DNA of 41,931 bases from an uncultured Planctomycetaceae bacterium (GTDB taxonomy: Bacteria; Planctomycetota; Planctomycetia; Planctomycetales; Planctomycetaceae): positions 1 through 41,931 of the forward strand of contig CAIQIE010000241.1 of assembly GCA_903871805.1 (NCBI GenBank), written 5' to 3'. Position 1 is the stretch's first letter. Every line of letters begins with the position of its first letter. The notes under the pieces were generated by a model that was given only the letters and a program-made list of their open reading frames with translations, had not been told where the DNA came from and did not search any database. The position numbers were made by a program, and so were the translations under genes. Of this stretch, positions 9,169 through 17,157 are shown in pieces.

Positions 9169-11205
9169 TCACGAACCCCATTCAAGAGGTTCGATGGATT
9201 CGCCGTCATCGAGTTCCAGACGACAGGGCGGAAGGCTTTCAATGAAGAGACGACCGTAGCTTTTGGTAAGAAGTCGCGGATCAAGGATCACAACGCGTCC
9301 TGTATCATTGCGATGTCGAATCAGGCGACCAAAGCCCTGTTTGAGCTTGATGATCGCCTCGGGAGTCTGATAGTCGCGGAACGGATTTCCACCTCGAGCC
9401 CTGATCTGTTCAAGGCGTGCTTCCAGAAGCGGATGATCAGGCACGCTGAAGGGAAGGCGGGGAATGATGACGTTTTGCAGGGCGTCACCTGGTACATTGA
9501 CGCCCTGCCAGAAACTATCGGTCCCGAACAGCACTGCCCGTTCGTCTTCCCGAAAACGTTCCAGCATTGCGGACCGAGGTAATCCCTTTCCCTGGCAGTA
9601 CAGCGACAGATTATTTGCAGCGAACCAACCGGTCAGTCGTTCGGCGCAGGATTGCAGCATGGAATAACTGGTGAACAGTACAAATGCGCGTCCCTGCGTT
9701 TCCTGAACGTGCCTTTTGATTCGTTCGCAGCACTGCTGTTCAAACGTCCGTGCCTCCGTGGCTGGATCTGCCATCCGGGAGGAAAGGATCAGCCGCGCCT
9801 GTTTGCGGTAGTCGAAAGGACTTCCCATTCGCAGATCATCGCCAGTGGTCAAACCAACACGCGAACGAAAGAACTGGAAGTCCTGTTTTCCGGTGGCCAG
9901 AGTGGCACTGGCCATGATCACGGTCGGCACCTGGTTGTACAGACCGTCGCGGAGGATTGAGCCAACTTCCACAGGAGCACTCAGCAGGCTGAGCCTTTGG
10001 TTCTGTGACCCGGTTTTTTCAAACCAGTACACAGAATTTTTTACGGACTGTCGCATCCACGAACGCAGATTATCGGCCAGCAGCTGGCATCGATCAGCGG
10101 CGGATTTGAGTTCGACCTGATTTCCTTCAGAGACGGCCTTTTCAGCGGCATCAGCAATTTCAACACTCAGTTGCAACAAGGCTTCCGACAGCGGATTGTT
10201 GATTTCCACGACGCGTGACAGACGGCCATTGGGCTTGCAGGCCGAGGCAGACCAGAATTCCAGTTCACTGAAAAACGTGCGAGCGACCATCCGGGCATTA
10301 TGAGCCAGTTGCTGAGCATTCTTTAACTGGTGCGTAATCAACAGGCCCCGTTGAGCCTGATCGTTGTACAGCTTATTCAGCAGATATTCGACCTGCCCTT
10401 CACTGACAGAAAGCCCCAGATGGTCCGCCGCAACAGATTCGACCGTATGGGCTTCATCAAAAATCACCGTTTCGTAATCCGGCAGCAGACTGGCCCCCTC
10501 GCGGCGCAATGCCAGGTCAGAGAAGAACAGTGCATGATTCACGATGAGCAGATCGGCATTCCAGACGCGTCTTCGGGCGGCATAGTAAAAGCACTCTGCA
10601 TGATGCGGGCAATTTTTCCGAAGGCAGTCGCCATGGTCACTTTGGACTTCATCCCAAACCTCACTGGCAGGCTGAAATGGCAGGTCCGAACGACTGCCAT
10701 CCCGGGTCGTTGCTGCCCATTGTCGGATCCTTGCCAATTGCCGCTGTCCATCGCCTTCAAACATTGACTTCTGCTCAGACCGCTGCGCCGCTTTTTCTGC
10801 ACGTCGGAGGCTGATGTAGTTACCGCGTCCCTTGACCAAAACCGCCGAAAACTCCACCGGAAGCACGGCCTGAAGAAAAGGAATGTCGTGCTGGATCAAC
10901 TGCTCCTGCAGACTGATCGTGTGTGTGGAAACAATGACTCTGTGCTTGTTGCCCTTTTCCTCGTCATCTGAGTCGCTCGCCCCGGACCCCGCCTGAGCTG
11001 CAAGTATCGCAGGAATCAGATACGCGAAGCTTTTTCCCACGCCCGTGCCGGCTTCGGCAATCAGATGACGTTTCCGCGCAATAGCTGTTTCCACCGCCTC
11101 GGCCATTGCCAACTGTTCCGGGCGAGGTTCATACCCCTTCAGACGCCGCGAAATCACTCCGCCGGCTCCAAGAATTGAGGCAACTGTGTGGGGCTGATCC
11201 GTCAT
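9169..11205 (-). CDS. DinG/XPD-like superfamily 2 DNA helicase
   Basis: ATP-dependent 5'-3' DNA helicase of the DinG/YoaA branch of the XPD family, 678 residues, expected to act on structured or damaged DNA. Walker A GTGVGKS is at 53-59, the DEAH box at 250-253, and late motifs appear in the C-terminal half (SATLATG, then TDSFWQGVNVPG, then QGFGRLIRH). The iron-sulfur domain keeps three cysteines, C194, C199 and C205, spaced as in DinG. The first expected ligand, in the KGRGNY segment, is serine (S132) instead of cysteine. The start ATG at 11205 overlaps the stop of the upstream FHA gene as ATGA, implying translational coupling. Cluster binding may be weak, altered or completed by another residue. 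Confidence 0.9.
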   Translation of the reverse strand: MTDQPHTVASILGAGGVISRRLKGYEPRPEQLAMAEAVETAIARKRHLIAEAGTGVGKSFAYLIPAILAAQAGSGASDSDDEEKGNKHRVIVSTHTISLQEQLIQHDIPFLQAVLPVEFSAVLVKGRGNYISLRRAEKAAQRSEQKSMFEGDGQRQLARIRQWAATTRDGSRSDLPFQPASEVWDEVQSDHGDCLRKNCPHHAECFYYAARRRVWNADLLIVNHALFFSDLALRREGASLLPDYETVIFDEAHTVESVAADHLGLSVSEGQVEYLLNKLYNDQAQRGLLITHQLKNAQQLAHNARMVARTFFSELEFWSASACKPNGRLSRVVEINNPLSEALLQLSVEIADAAEKAVSEGNQVELKSAADRCQLLADNLRSWMRQSVKNSVYWFEKTGSQNQRLSLLSAPVEVGSILRDGLYNQVPTVIMASATLATGKQDFQFFRSRVGLTTGDDLRMGSPFDYRKQARLILSSRMADPATEARTFEQQCCERIKRHVQETQGRAFVLFTSYSMLQSCAERLTGWFAANNLSLYCQGKGLPRSAMLERFREDERAVLFGTDSFWQGVNVPGDALQNVIIPRLPFSVPDHPLLEARLEQIRARGGNPFRDYQTPEAIIKLKQGFGRLIRHRNDTGRVVILDPRLLTKSYGRLFIESLPPCRLELDDGESIEPLEWGS

Positions 11206-12242
11206 AAATGTCCGGTTGACCGTGTGCCGGAAGTAGCCCCGGCGCTGATCAGTTCCTTAACAAGAGGTATGGCAAAGTATGCGAGAGATCCAAACAGGAC
11301 ACAGCGTTCAAGATCAAACCGTGAAAAGCGCTCTCTATCGGCGCCAGTCACCAACTGAAGGACCGCACTGAATGCTCCTCCGGGCATACGGATCGGTATC
11401 GTCAGCACTGACACCCGATGCATTCTGGATAAGCCCGGCGAACTGACCAGCCTTGCGTCATCTCGACGCCACAGGTCCCATGCCAGCGTGGCCTCTCTGT
11501 TGAGAAAGGCACGATGAATCAGAGATGGACAAAGTATTGCGTCTGCAACGTCCTGCTGACACGCAGCAACGGTTGTCTGAAACGACACACCGGGCTGTTG
11601 AGTTTCCAGCAGGAGCAACCGAGCAGCCTGAGGGAATTCACAAAACCAGGATTGATAAAAGATCTTCAGATCCTGCTTCTCCTGCATGTGTCTTACGGCA
11701 TCGATCATCCTCAGAACACAGGAGAGCTTTCCCGCCGAGTCCGTCAGCAGCAACGTTCCGGATGGGATGGATTCCATGGCAATTGATGCCACAATCTTCC
11801 TCTGGTCAGACCATAATTCACCTTCAGCCTCAGTGCTGTCTCCCGCACGGACCACAGTTCGGTGCATCGATTCGTCCGGATCCTGCTCCACCGGACCACT
11901 GACAATCACCCGCTCAGAAGCTTCCGCATCACTGCTGAGAACATCAACACTGTCAACATCCAGGAAAACCAATTCGACAGTCCCAATCGTCACGATGTCA
12001 CCGTGACGCAGACGACGGTCTGCGGTCAGAACGCGACGATTAACCAGTGTGGTGCCGCGACTGCTGCGATTTGAAACATAAAAATGTTCGCCGTCAAAAG
12101 TCACAACGGCATGCAATCTACTCACATCGCGAAGCTTGATGCAAATCGTCGCGCGGCTGGAACGCCCGATTGTGGTCTCGTTGTCCGACAGTTGAAACGC
12201 CTGCGGAGGGTTTTCCGTTGTAATTTTCTGAAGGAATGGCAT
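11202..12242 (-). CDS. FHA domain protein with C-terminal GAF-like region
   Basis: 346-residue cytoplasmic protein. The N-terminal FHA domain, about residues 5-95, carries the phosphothreonine-binding core: GRSS at 27-30, SRLH at 41-44 and the SNRSSRGT strand at 57-64. The C-terminal part, roughly 140-345, looks like a GAF-type sensor domain, ending in a helix-rich segment. The protein probably reads phosphorylation by a Ser/Thr kinase, such as those planctomycetes encode in number. The ATG at 12242 is chosen: an AAGG lies 12 bases upstream, while an in-frame GTG at 12251 sits too close to it. The stop overlaps the start of the DinG-like helicase by four bases, so the two proteins are likely made together. 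The partner and signal are unknown. Confidence 0.8.
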   Translation of the reverse strand: MPFLQKITTENPPQAFQLSDNETTIGRSSRATICIKLRDVSRLHAVVTFDGEHFYVSNRSSRGTTLVNRRVLTADRRLRHGDIVTIGTVELVFLDVDSVDVLSSDAEASERVIVSGPVEQDPDESMHRTVVRAGDSTEAEGELWSDQRKIVASIAMESIPSGTLLLTDSAGKLSCVLRMIDAVRHMQEKQDLKIFYQSWFCEFPQAARLLLLETQQPGVSFQTTVAACQQDVADAILCPSLIHRAFLNREATLAWDLWRRDDARLVSSPGLSRMHRVSVLTIPIRMPGGAFSAVLQLVTGADRERFSRFDLERCVLFGSLAYFAIPLVKELISAGATSGTRSTGHL

Positions 12243-12842
12243 GCAGCCCACTTACCTTGTGCCAGCAACATCCACAGAGGAACCTTCTCATGGCCCTTGC
12301 TTTGGGCCCGTTGTTTCTGCAGGTGAAGAAGAACATTCGAATGTCTCGTAAGAAATGTACCGCACACCGGCACTCAGTCCAAATCGGTTCCGGATGATTC
12401 CGATGAATCCTAACGGGTTTTCCGGGAGAGCAGGGCTGTGTGTGCCGGGGACCTGCGATTGATGCAGCCGCATTTGCCGGAAATTTTCGCGATCTCCATA
12501 GCCACTACGGGTGTGATCACACCCGTGCAATAGTCGAAATTTACATTAAAATCTTGAAAAATGCACCGGATTTTCCAGCTCCTGTTTCCAGCGGCTGCTC
12601 GTTTCCATGGGCTCTGCTGCGTTGCAGCTTTTCCGCAAGCCCCTAAACTGATGCAATCGGAACAGGGGAAATGCTGAAAATGGCAGAGAAACCTGACTCA
12701 GTCGTGTTCTGCGTTGCCTATTCAATTCGGCCCAAATCGCTTGTCTTCAGGTAGAACGTCAGGTTCGCAAATGATCGCTGGTTTGGATCCCCATGCTTCT
12801 CAAAACACGCAAGCATTCCCGCATTTCGGTAGAATTTCCGGG
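12243..12842. other. Divergent intergenic region
   Basis: This 600-bp stretch separates the minus-strand FHA-helicase unit from the plus-strand secreted-protein genes. Several short frames exist, none with a recognisable family or ribosome site. It should hold promoters for both directions. Its one striking element is a 20-bp perfect palindrome, listed separately. Confidence 0.5.
12507..12526. promoter_or_regulatory. 20-bp perfect palindrome, candidate operator
   Basis: The sequence ACGGGTGTGATCACACCCGT is its own reverse complement over all 20 bases. It lies between two divergent units, 265 bases upstream of the FHA gene start and 317 bases before the plus-strand gene. A centre of TGTGATCACA recalls half-sites of CRP/FNR-type dimers but without their usual spacer. 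No T-tract follows, so it is not a terminator. That a dimeric regulator binds it is inference. Confidence 0.4.
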
Positions 12843-13751
12843 ATGCTCGCATCTTTAGTTTCCCTGTCCCAGCCAAAAAGAACCGGTCTGGCCGGGCGTC
12901 GTGTCGCAGCTTGCGTCAGCTGTGTCCTTCTGATCACCTTCACGGCTTCTTTTTGCCTGGCCGATGAAGTCCCTGCGACGGCAGTGCCATTTAGGGACTG
13001 GAATAGTGCGGGATCGACGGCCCTTGTCGCGGAATCTCGCCTTTTTATTCAGCTTGCCGAGGTGAAAAAGGATGAGGTTCTTAAACTGCCTCGGATTATC
13101 GGTGTTGTAAAACAAGTGACATGGTTAAATGGAAGTCCGGCCGAACTCAGCGTTCAGCCGGAACCAGATCACTGGACCGTGCGTCTGACGTCATTGCCGG
13201 GCAACCAGACGACTGCTACCCAGCAGGTGCTTGTCCTGCAGTTTGATGAACCGCCGAAATTGTTCAGTAACCGAGCACCAGTGGTTGCAGACGAAGAAGG
13301 CATCATATTGCTGCGGGCCCGTGAAGGGGTTGTCAACGGAGCCAATCTTCGCTTCGAGCCACAACCTCACAAGAACACCATCGGATACTGGAGCAACGAA
13401 AACGATTGGGCTGAATGGCAATTCCATGTTGACAATCCCGGTGACTACGAATTGGAAATTCTGCAGGGCTGCGGAAAAGGCCATGGTGGAAGCACGGTCA
13501 CCGTCGAAACGGCTGGACAGTCCATCAGTTTTGAAGTTCAGGAAACCGGCCATTTCCAGAACTTCGTCTGGAAACGTCTCGGGAAGGTGTCGCTGCCGCA
13601 GTCCAGAGACTTTGCGCTGACAGTGAAGTGTCAGAAAAAAGTCAGCGGGGCCGTTATGGATGTTCGGGCGATCCGGCTTGCACCCCTCAATTCAAAACGC
13701 AGTTTCACGTCCGAACTGGTCGCACCTGAAGCCCTTCCAACGCAGAAGTAG
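12843..13751 (+). CDS. Secreted protein with a carbohydrate-binding-like domain
   Basis: 302-residue exported protein. The start is set at the ATG at 12843 because a signal peptide follows directly: basic residues (KRTGLAGRR), then a hydrophobic stretch ending near FCLADE. An in-frame ATG 43 codons upstream would bury it. The middle part (about 45-165) is unassigned beta-rich sequence. The segment from about residue 180 to 285, with NDWAEWQFHVDNPGDYEL and VMDVRAIRLAP, resembles CBM6/DUF5077-like modules that follow sulfatases and glycosidases in planctomycetes. No catalytic motif is visible. It sits 128 bp before the SGNH-DUF1080 gene on the same strand and may serve the same extracellular substrate. 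The family match is by eye and uncertain. Confidence 0.65.
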   Translation: MLASLVSLSQPKRTGLAGRRVAACVSCVLLITFTASFCLADEVPATAVPFRDWNSAGSTALVAESRLFIQLAEVKKDEVLKLPRIIGVVKQVTWLNGSPAELSVQPEPDHWTVRLTSLPGNQTTATQQVLVLQFDEPPKLFSNRAPVVADEEGIILLRAREGVVNGANLRFEPQPHKNTIGYWSNENDWAEWQFHVDNPGDYELEILQGCGKGHGGSTVTVETAGQSISFEVQETGHFQNFVWKRLGKVSLPQSRDFALTVKCQKKVSGAVMDVRAIRLAPLNSKRSFTSELVAPEALPTQK

Positions 13752-13879
13752 GCAACTGTTTGGCGTTTCTTTTCTGCATGCCACAAAAGCCCTGTGTCGC
13801 GACATTCCAATGGCACCTTCAGGGTACTGCGTTGCATTCTTCGCTTCCTGTTGTCCCCACCGTTCAGTAAGGTCCTCTG

Positions 13880-15238
13880 ATGCACCTGTTTAGTTACCTG
13901 ACCTGCCATACACTTTCGTGGCTTCTGACTTTGTGCACGGCCTGTTGTTCGTTTTCGGCACTACGTGCTGACGATTTCCAGTTGCCGGCCACTGATGATG
14001 GCCTGCCAGGTGCCGGTCCCATTCGTCGGGCGGACTGGTTTCGCGACCATTGGCAGAAACGTCGAAGTGCGTGGTCGGAAAGAGTCGAAGCTGATCAGAA
14101 CGCGGTCGTCTTCCTTGGAGATTCCATTACCGAAGGAGTCGGCGATGATTTTCACGGCCTCTTGCCGGGACTTAAAATTGCCAATCGAGGGATCAGCGGC
14201 GATACAACACGCGGGATGCTGATTCGACTCGACCAGGACGTCACTGCGCTCCATCCTCAAGCCATCGTTATGCTGATGGGAACGAATGACCTTGAAGAAA
14301 GTGCCGAACCGGATGTGATTGCCGGCAATCTGAAACTGATTGTTCAGGCACTGCGCAAGTCCTGCCCCGAGACACCAATTGTCCTGAACCTTGTGTTTCC
14401 CAGTTCTGCGTCAAAAAAACGCCCGGCGGAGAGTCTTCGGAAAATTAACCAGTTGTACGCGAAGGCTGTTCGCGGAGACGCCTCGATCACAGTGCTGGAC
14501 ACATGGTCCCTGTTTGCAAACGCGGAGGGTGATGCAAAACCAGAAGACATGCCGGATCTGCTGCACCCCAACGCACAGGGATACGCGAAATGGGCAGCCG
14601 CACTGCGTCCCGTGATGGCGACCCTTGGCCTGATGGACACAGAAGCAGACAGCTTTCAGCCAGAACCCGGATTTGAAAGCCTCTTCAATGGGCGTGACCT
14701 TGCCGGCTGGGGGTTCCGCGTGACCCCCGAAGCGACTCGCGTTTCGGCCCGACGCTGGATGGAAAATGACCCTGAAGGAGTTGTCTGGCCTTTCGTTGAC
14801 GAGCCCGTCAGCTTCGAAGGCAAGTCCATTACCTCGGATGGTCGCTACCGCGCCATCAATGGACGACTCGTTGTCGCTACACCTCCCGAGGGCCGCAGAA
14901 TTCAGCAGCTATATACCACGCGCGAGTTTCCGGAAAACTTCACGCTGAAACTGGAATTTCGAGCGACCCCCAATGCCGACAGTGGAATCTTTCTCAGAGA
15001 TCCCCAGCTGCAGTGCCGGGATTTCCCCCTGGCTGGACCGTACAAGGAGCTGAAAAACTTCAAGGCCGGTGACTGGAACGAAATGGTTGTTGAGGTAAAG
15101 GACGGGATCGCTCGCTGTACATGCAATGGAGAAGTGATCGAGGAATCCATGAAACTCCCGGCCACTGGACCAATCGGCCTGGAAGGTGATCGAGGACAGA
15201 TGGAGTATCGCAGAATCCGCCTCCGCATTGACCGCTGA
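13880..15238 (+). CDS. Secreted SGNH/GDSL esterase fused to DUF1080
   Basis: 452-residue exported protein with two domains. After a signal peptide (about 1-30), an SGNH hydrolase covers roughly 70-245: nucleophile S82 in FLGDSITEG, oxyanion residues in ANRGISGDTT (102-104) and GTND (134-137), and the D226/H229 pair in DLLHPNAQGY. A DUF1080 (3-keto-disaccharide hydrolase-type, concanavalin-like) domain runs from about 262 (FESLFNGRDLAGWGF) to the end. SGNH enzymes of this type often remove acetyl groups from sugars; DUF1080 binds or cleaves modified sugars. Together they suggest deacylation and processing of a glycan outside the cytoplasm; this is inference. A strong hairpin terminator follows 30 bp after the stop. 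Confidence 0.9.
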   Translation: MHLFSYLTCHTLSWLLTLCTACCSFSALRADDFQLPATDDGLPGAGPIRRADWFRDHWQKRRSAWSERVEADQNAVVFLGDSITEGVGDDFHGLLPGLKIANRGISGDTTRGMLIRLDQDVTALHPQAIVMLMGTNDLEESAEPDVIAGNLKLIVQALRKSCPETPIVLNLVFPSSASKKRPAESLRKINQLYAKAVRGDASITVLDTWSLFANAEGDAKPEDMPDLLHPNAQGYAKWAAALRPVMATLGLMDTEADSFQPEPGFESLFNGRDLAGWGFRVTPEATRVSARRWMENDPEGVVWPFVDEPVSFEGKSITSDGRYRAINGRLVVATPPEGRRIQQLYTTREFPENFTLKLEFRATPNADSGIFLRDPQLQCRDFPLAGPYKELKNFKAGDWNEMVVEVKDGIARCTCNGEVIEESMKLPATGPIGLEGDRGQMEYRRIRLRIDR

Positions 15239-15268
15239 TTCCGCCGACACGACGCGTCCGCACAGCAT

Positions 15269-15312
15269 CACCGGGCCGGAGTGGCAGCATGGCCATTCCG
15301 GCCCGGTGTTTT
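15269..15312 (+). terminator. Rho-independent terminator after the SGNH-DUF1080 gene
   Basis: A 16-bp stem (15269-15284 paired with 15293-15308, with one G-T wobble) encloses an 8-base loop and is followed by four T. It lies 30 bp after the stop at 15238 and separates two convergent genes. Confidence 0.85.
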
Positions 15313-15315
15313 CAT

Positions 15316-16239
15316 TCACGGCCGCTGCTGCCCAGGACTCGATTCCGACAATCCGTTCAGCCAGCGTCCCGCATGGTCAGTCCACGTGGAAATCCCGGAT
15401 CCGGGGACCTGCCGCAGGCCATATCCATGTCCTCCAGTCTGATAGATATGCAGCTCCGCCGGTATGTCACGTTTTTTGAGACCCGCGTAAAACATGACGG
15501 CACTCAGCGAAGACGCTTTGTCATCATGAGTATGCACAAGGAACACGGGCGGACAGCCAGAGGGCACTTCGGCTTCCGGAATCAGGCGATCCGTCTTTTC
15601 GTCATACAGATTCCACGGATAGATCAGCAGCGCAAAGCTGGGACTATGCTTCTGACTATCAATCTGATCAATGGGCTCGTAGTGCAGGTGTCCTCGATCG
15701 CAAAGTAACCTCGCTGCCAACTGCCCACCCGCGGAAAATCCAGCGACACCGATCCGATCAGCGTTCAATTTCCATGCCACGGCCCTTGATCTGATCAGCG
15801 CCATCGCTCTCTGTGCGTCCTGAAGTGGACGCCGCCAGGGATCAGGCTCGGCTCCATCCGTTGTACGATAACGCAGAACAAAAGCCGAGATGCCCAGACT
15901 GTTCAGCCACGCAGCTACCTCGGTTCCCTCCTTGTCTGTCACAACTCGCCGGAATCCACCACCAGGAAGTATCAGCACCGATCGCCCGTCAGGCCTTTCC
16001 GCCAGGTGCACGGTGATCGTTGGCCGCCGAATCCCGGAAATGCGCGTGACCCTGGGGCTCTCCTCCGCCCTGAATGGAAGAATCTCTCCCGGCGATGCGT
16101 CGGTTTCGCCAGGAGCAAGCGCTGGCCAGACATCCAGAAGTTCCTGGCCCGAACAAACCAGACACATTTCCCCACAGAGCACAATCAGGACGACACCGAC
16201 CAGCAAGTGACGTCCAGAGAACATGATGCTGCCTGACAC
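15316..16239 (-). CDS. Secreted alpha/beta hydrolase (esterase, acetylxylan-esterase-like)
   Basis: 307-residue exported esterase. A hydrophobic signal (about 11-30) is followed by an alpha/beta hydrolase fold with oxyanion segment LPGGGF at 91-96, nucleophile S169 in GFSAGG, acid in VHTHDD near 239-240 and H271 in GGHGYG. Proteins of this shape in planctomycetes are often annotated as acetylxylan esterase or endo-xylanase-like; the real acyl substrate is unknown. The GTG at 16239 is preceded by a strong GAGGAG purine run, whereas the in-frame ATG at 16224 has a weaker site, so the GTG start is preferred. It is convergent with the SGNH-DUF1080 gene, and the two could act on one acylated glycan. 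Confidence 0.85.
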   Translation of the reverse strand: MSGSIMFSGRHLLVGVVLIVLCGEMCLVCSGQELLDVWPALAPGETDASPGEILPFRAEESPRVTRISGIRRPTITVHLAERPDGRSVLILPGGGFRRVVTDKEGTEVAAWLNSLGISAFVLRYRTTDGAEPDPWRRPLQDAQRAMALIRSRAVAWKLNADRIGVAGFSAGGQLAARLLCDRGHLHYEPIDQIDSQKHSPSFALLIYPWNLYDEKTDRLIPEAEVPSGCPPVFLVHTHDDKASSLSAVMFYAGLKKRDIPAELHIYQTGGHGYGLRQVPGSGISTWTDHAGRWLNGLSESSPGQQRP

Positions 16240-16773
16240 AACCTCTCCTCAGGTCTAAAATTGCTCACACCACCAGAAACGTCAAACACGTTACTCGCAA
16301 AAACATCTGCAGACAACCTGCCCCAATCAGCGAACACACACCAATCAGGGGACACTGGACTGTGAAACGAATTATTCTGCCACGGACGACAAACTTCTTC
16401 GAAGTCTTTGAGGACATCCTGTCGAATGTCGCTCACGGATGACTTTCCAGTGAATGCCCGAATCTCCTTCGGCGCGCCAAACTGAAGTTGATGCCCGCAG
16501 CCAGGTCGGCAGAGCACTTCGATCCAAAGATGGGCCGGCCTGCTGTTCATGGTGGAACGTCGCAACTCCTGGACTGTTCCCCTTCTTGAACTCAGCACGG
16601 CACTCCTGCCACTTCTCGAATTCTGCTGGCTGAATTTGGGGTTGGGCTGCAGAGGAATTGGCGATAAGCATCCTGACGGTATCTAAAGTGATCATTTCGC
16701 GATTGAATTCGGCCACAATTTCGCGTCGGCCAGAAAGGGGAAACTGAATCAAAGTTTCGTTACGATCTGTCAT
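16185..16773 (-). pseudogene. Small unrecognised gene, probably frame-disrupted
   Basis: An ATG at 16773 with AGAGG seven bases upstream opens a plausible reading frame (MTDRNETLIQFPLSG...). After about 65 codons, at a run of four G (CCCC on the plus strand at 16579-16582), this frame turns into low-quality sequence and stops at 16372. Removing one G continues the reading as KKGTVQELRRS, then MNSRPAHLWIEVLC and a CRPGCG motif, with more coding-like third positions, down to a stop at 16185 inside the next gene's start. I do not recognise the family. It may be a one-base insertion in a real gene, a sequencing error in a homopolymer, or two overlapping genes. The C-terminal limit is uncertain. 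Confidence 0.4.
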
Positions 16774-17157
16774 CGCAGGACCTCTGTGTTTTGTCGTTCG
16801 AAAGCTTTGTGTACACTTTCCTGACGACGATTCCGGAAGTTCTGTTTGATTACATGGTGAGGAATTCGGGTAAAAACCAGCAAGTCGGTTTGTCTTCGGA
16901 AAACGCCAGAAAACAAGAACCGGTGTGTTCCCAGAGAACGAGAACCAGAGACCTGACGAAATTTTCACAGAAACTCTCTGGGCCGTTCAAGTGACAAAAA
17001 CGCTCTCTGCATTTAACATGGTGTTGGCGATCCACCTCGCTGTTATTACGGGCGGATTGGAGGCAGGTCTGTTCGGGCTGTGATCTGAAATCACGGACTA
17101 TTTCCGGAAAGATGTTTCCAACTTTTTTTTGGTTTCGTCAGGATTGACAAGTCTTTT
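16774..17157. other. Intergenic region before the antiporter gene
   Basis: About 380 bases with no convincing gene. It is divergent, lying between the minus-strand small gene and the plus-strand antiporter, so both promoters should be here. A small GTGAT/ATCAC hairpin near 17080-17095 and an eight-T run near 17123-17130 were seen, but they are separated by too much to form a normal terminator. Confidence 0.4.
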
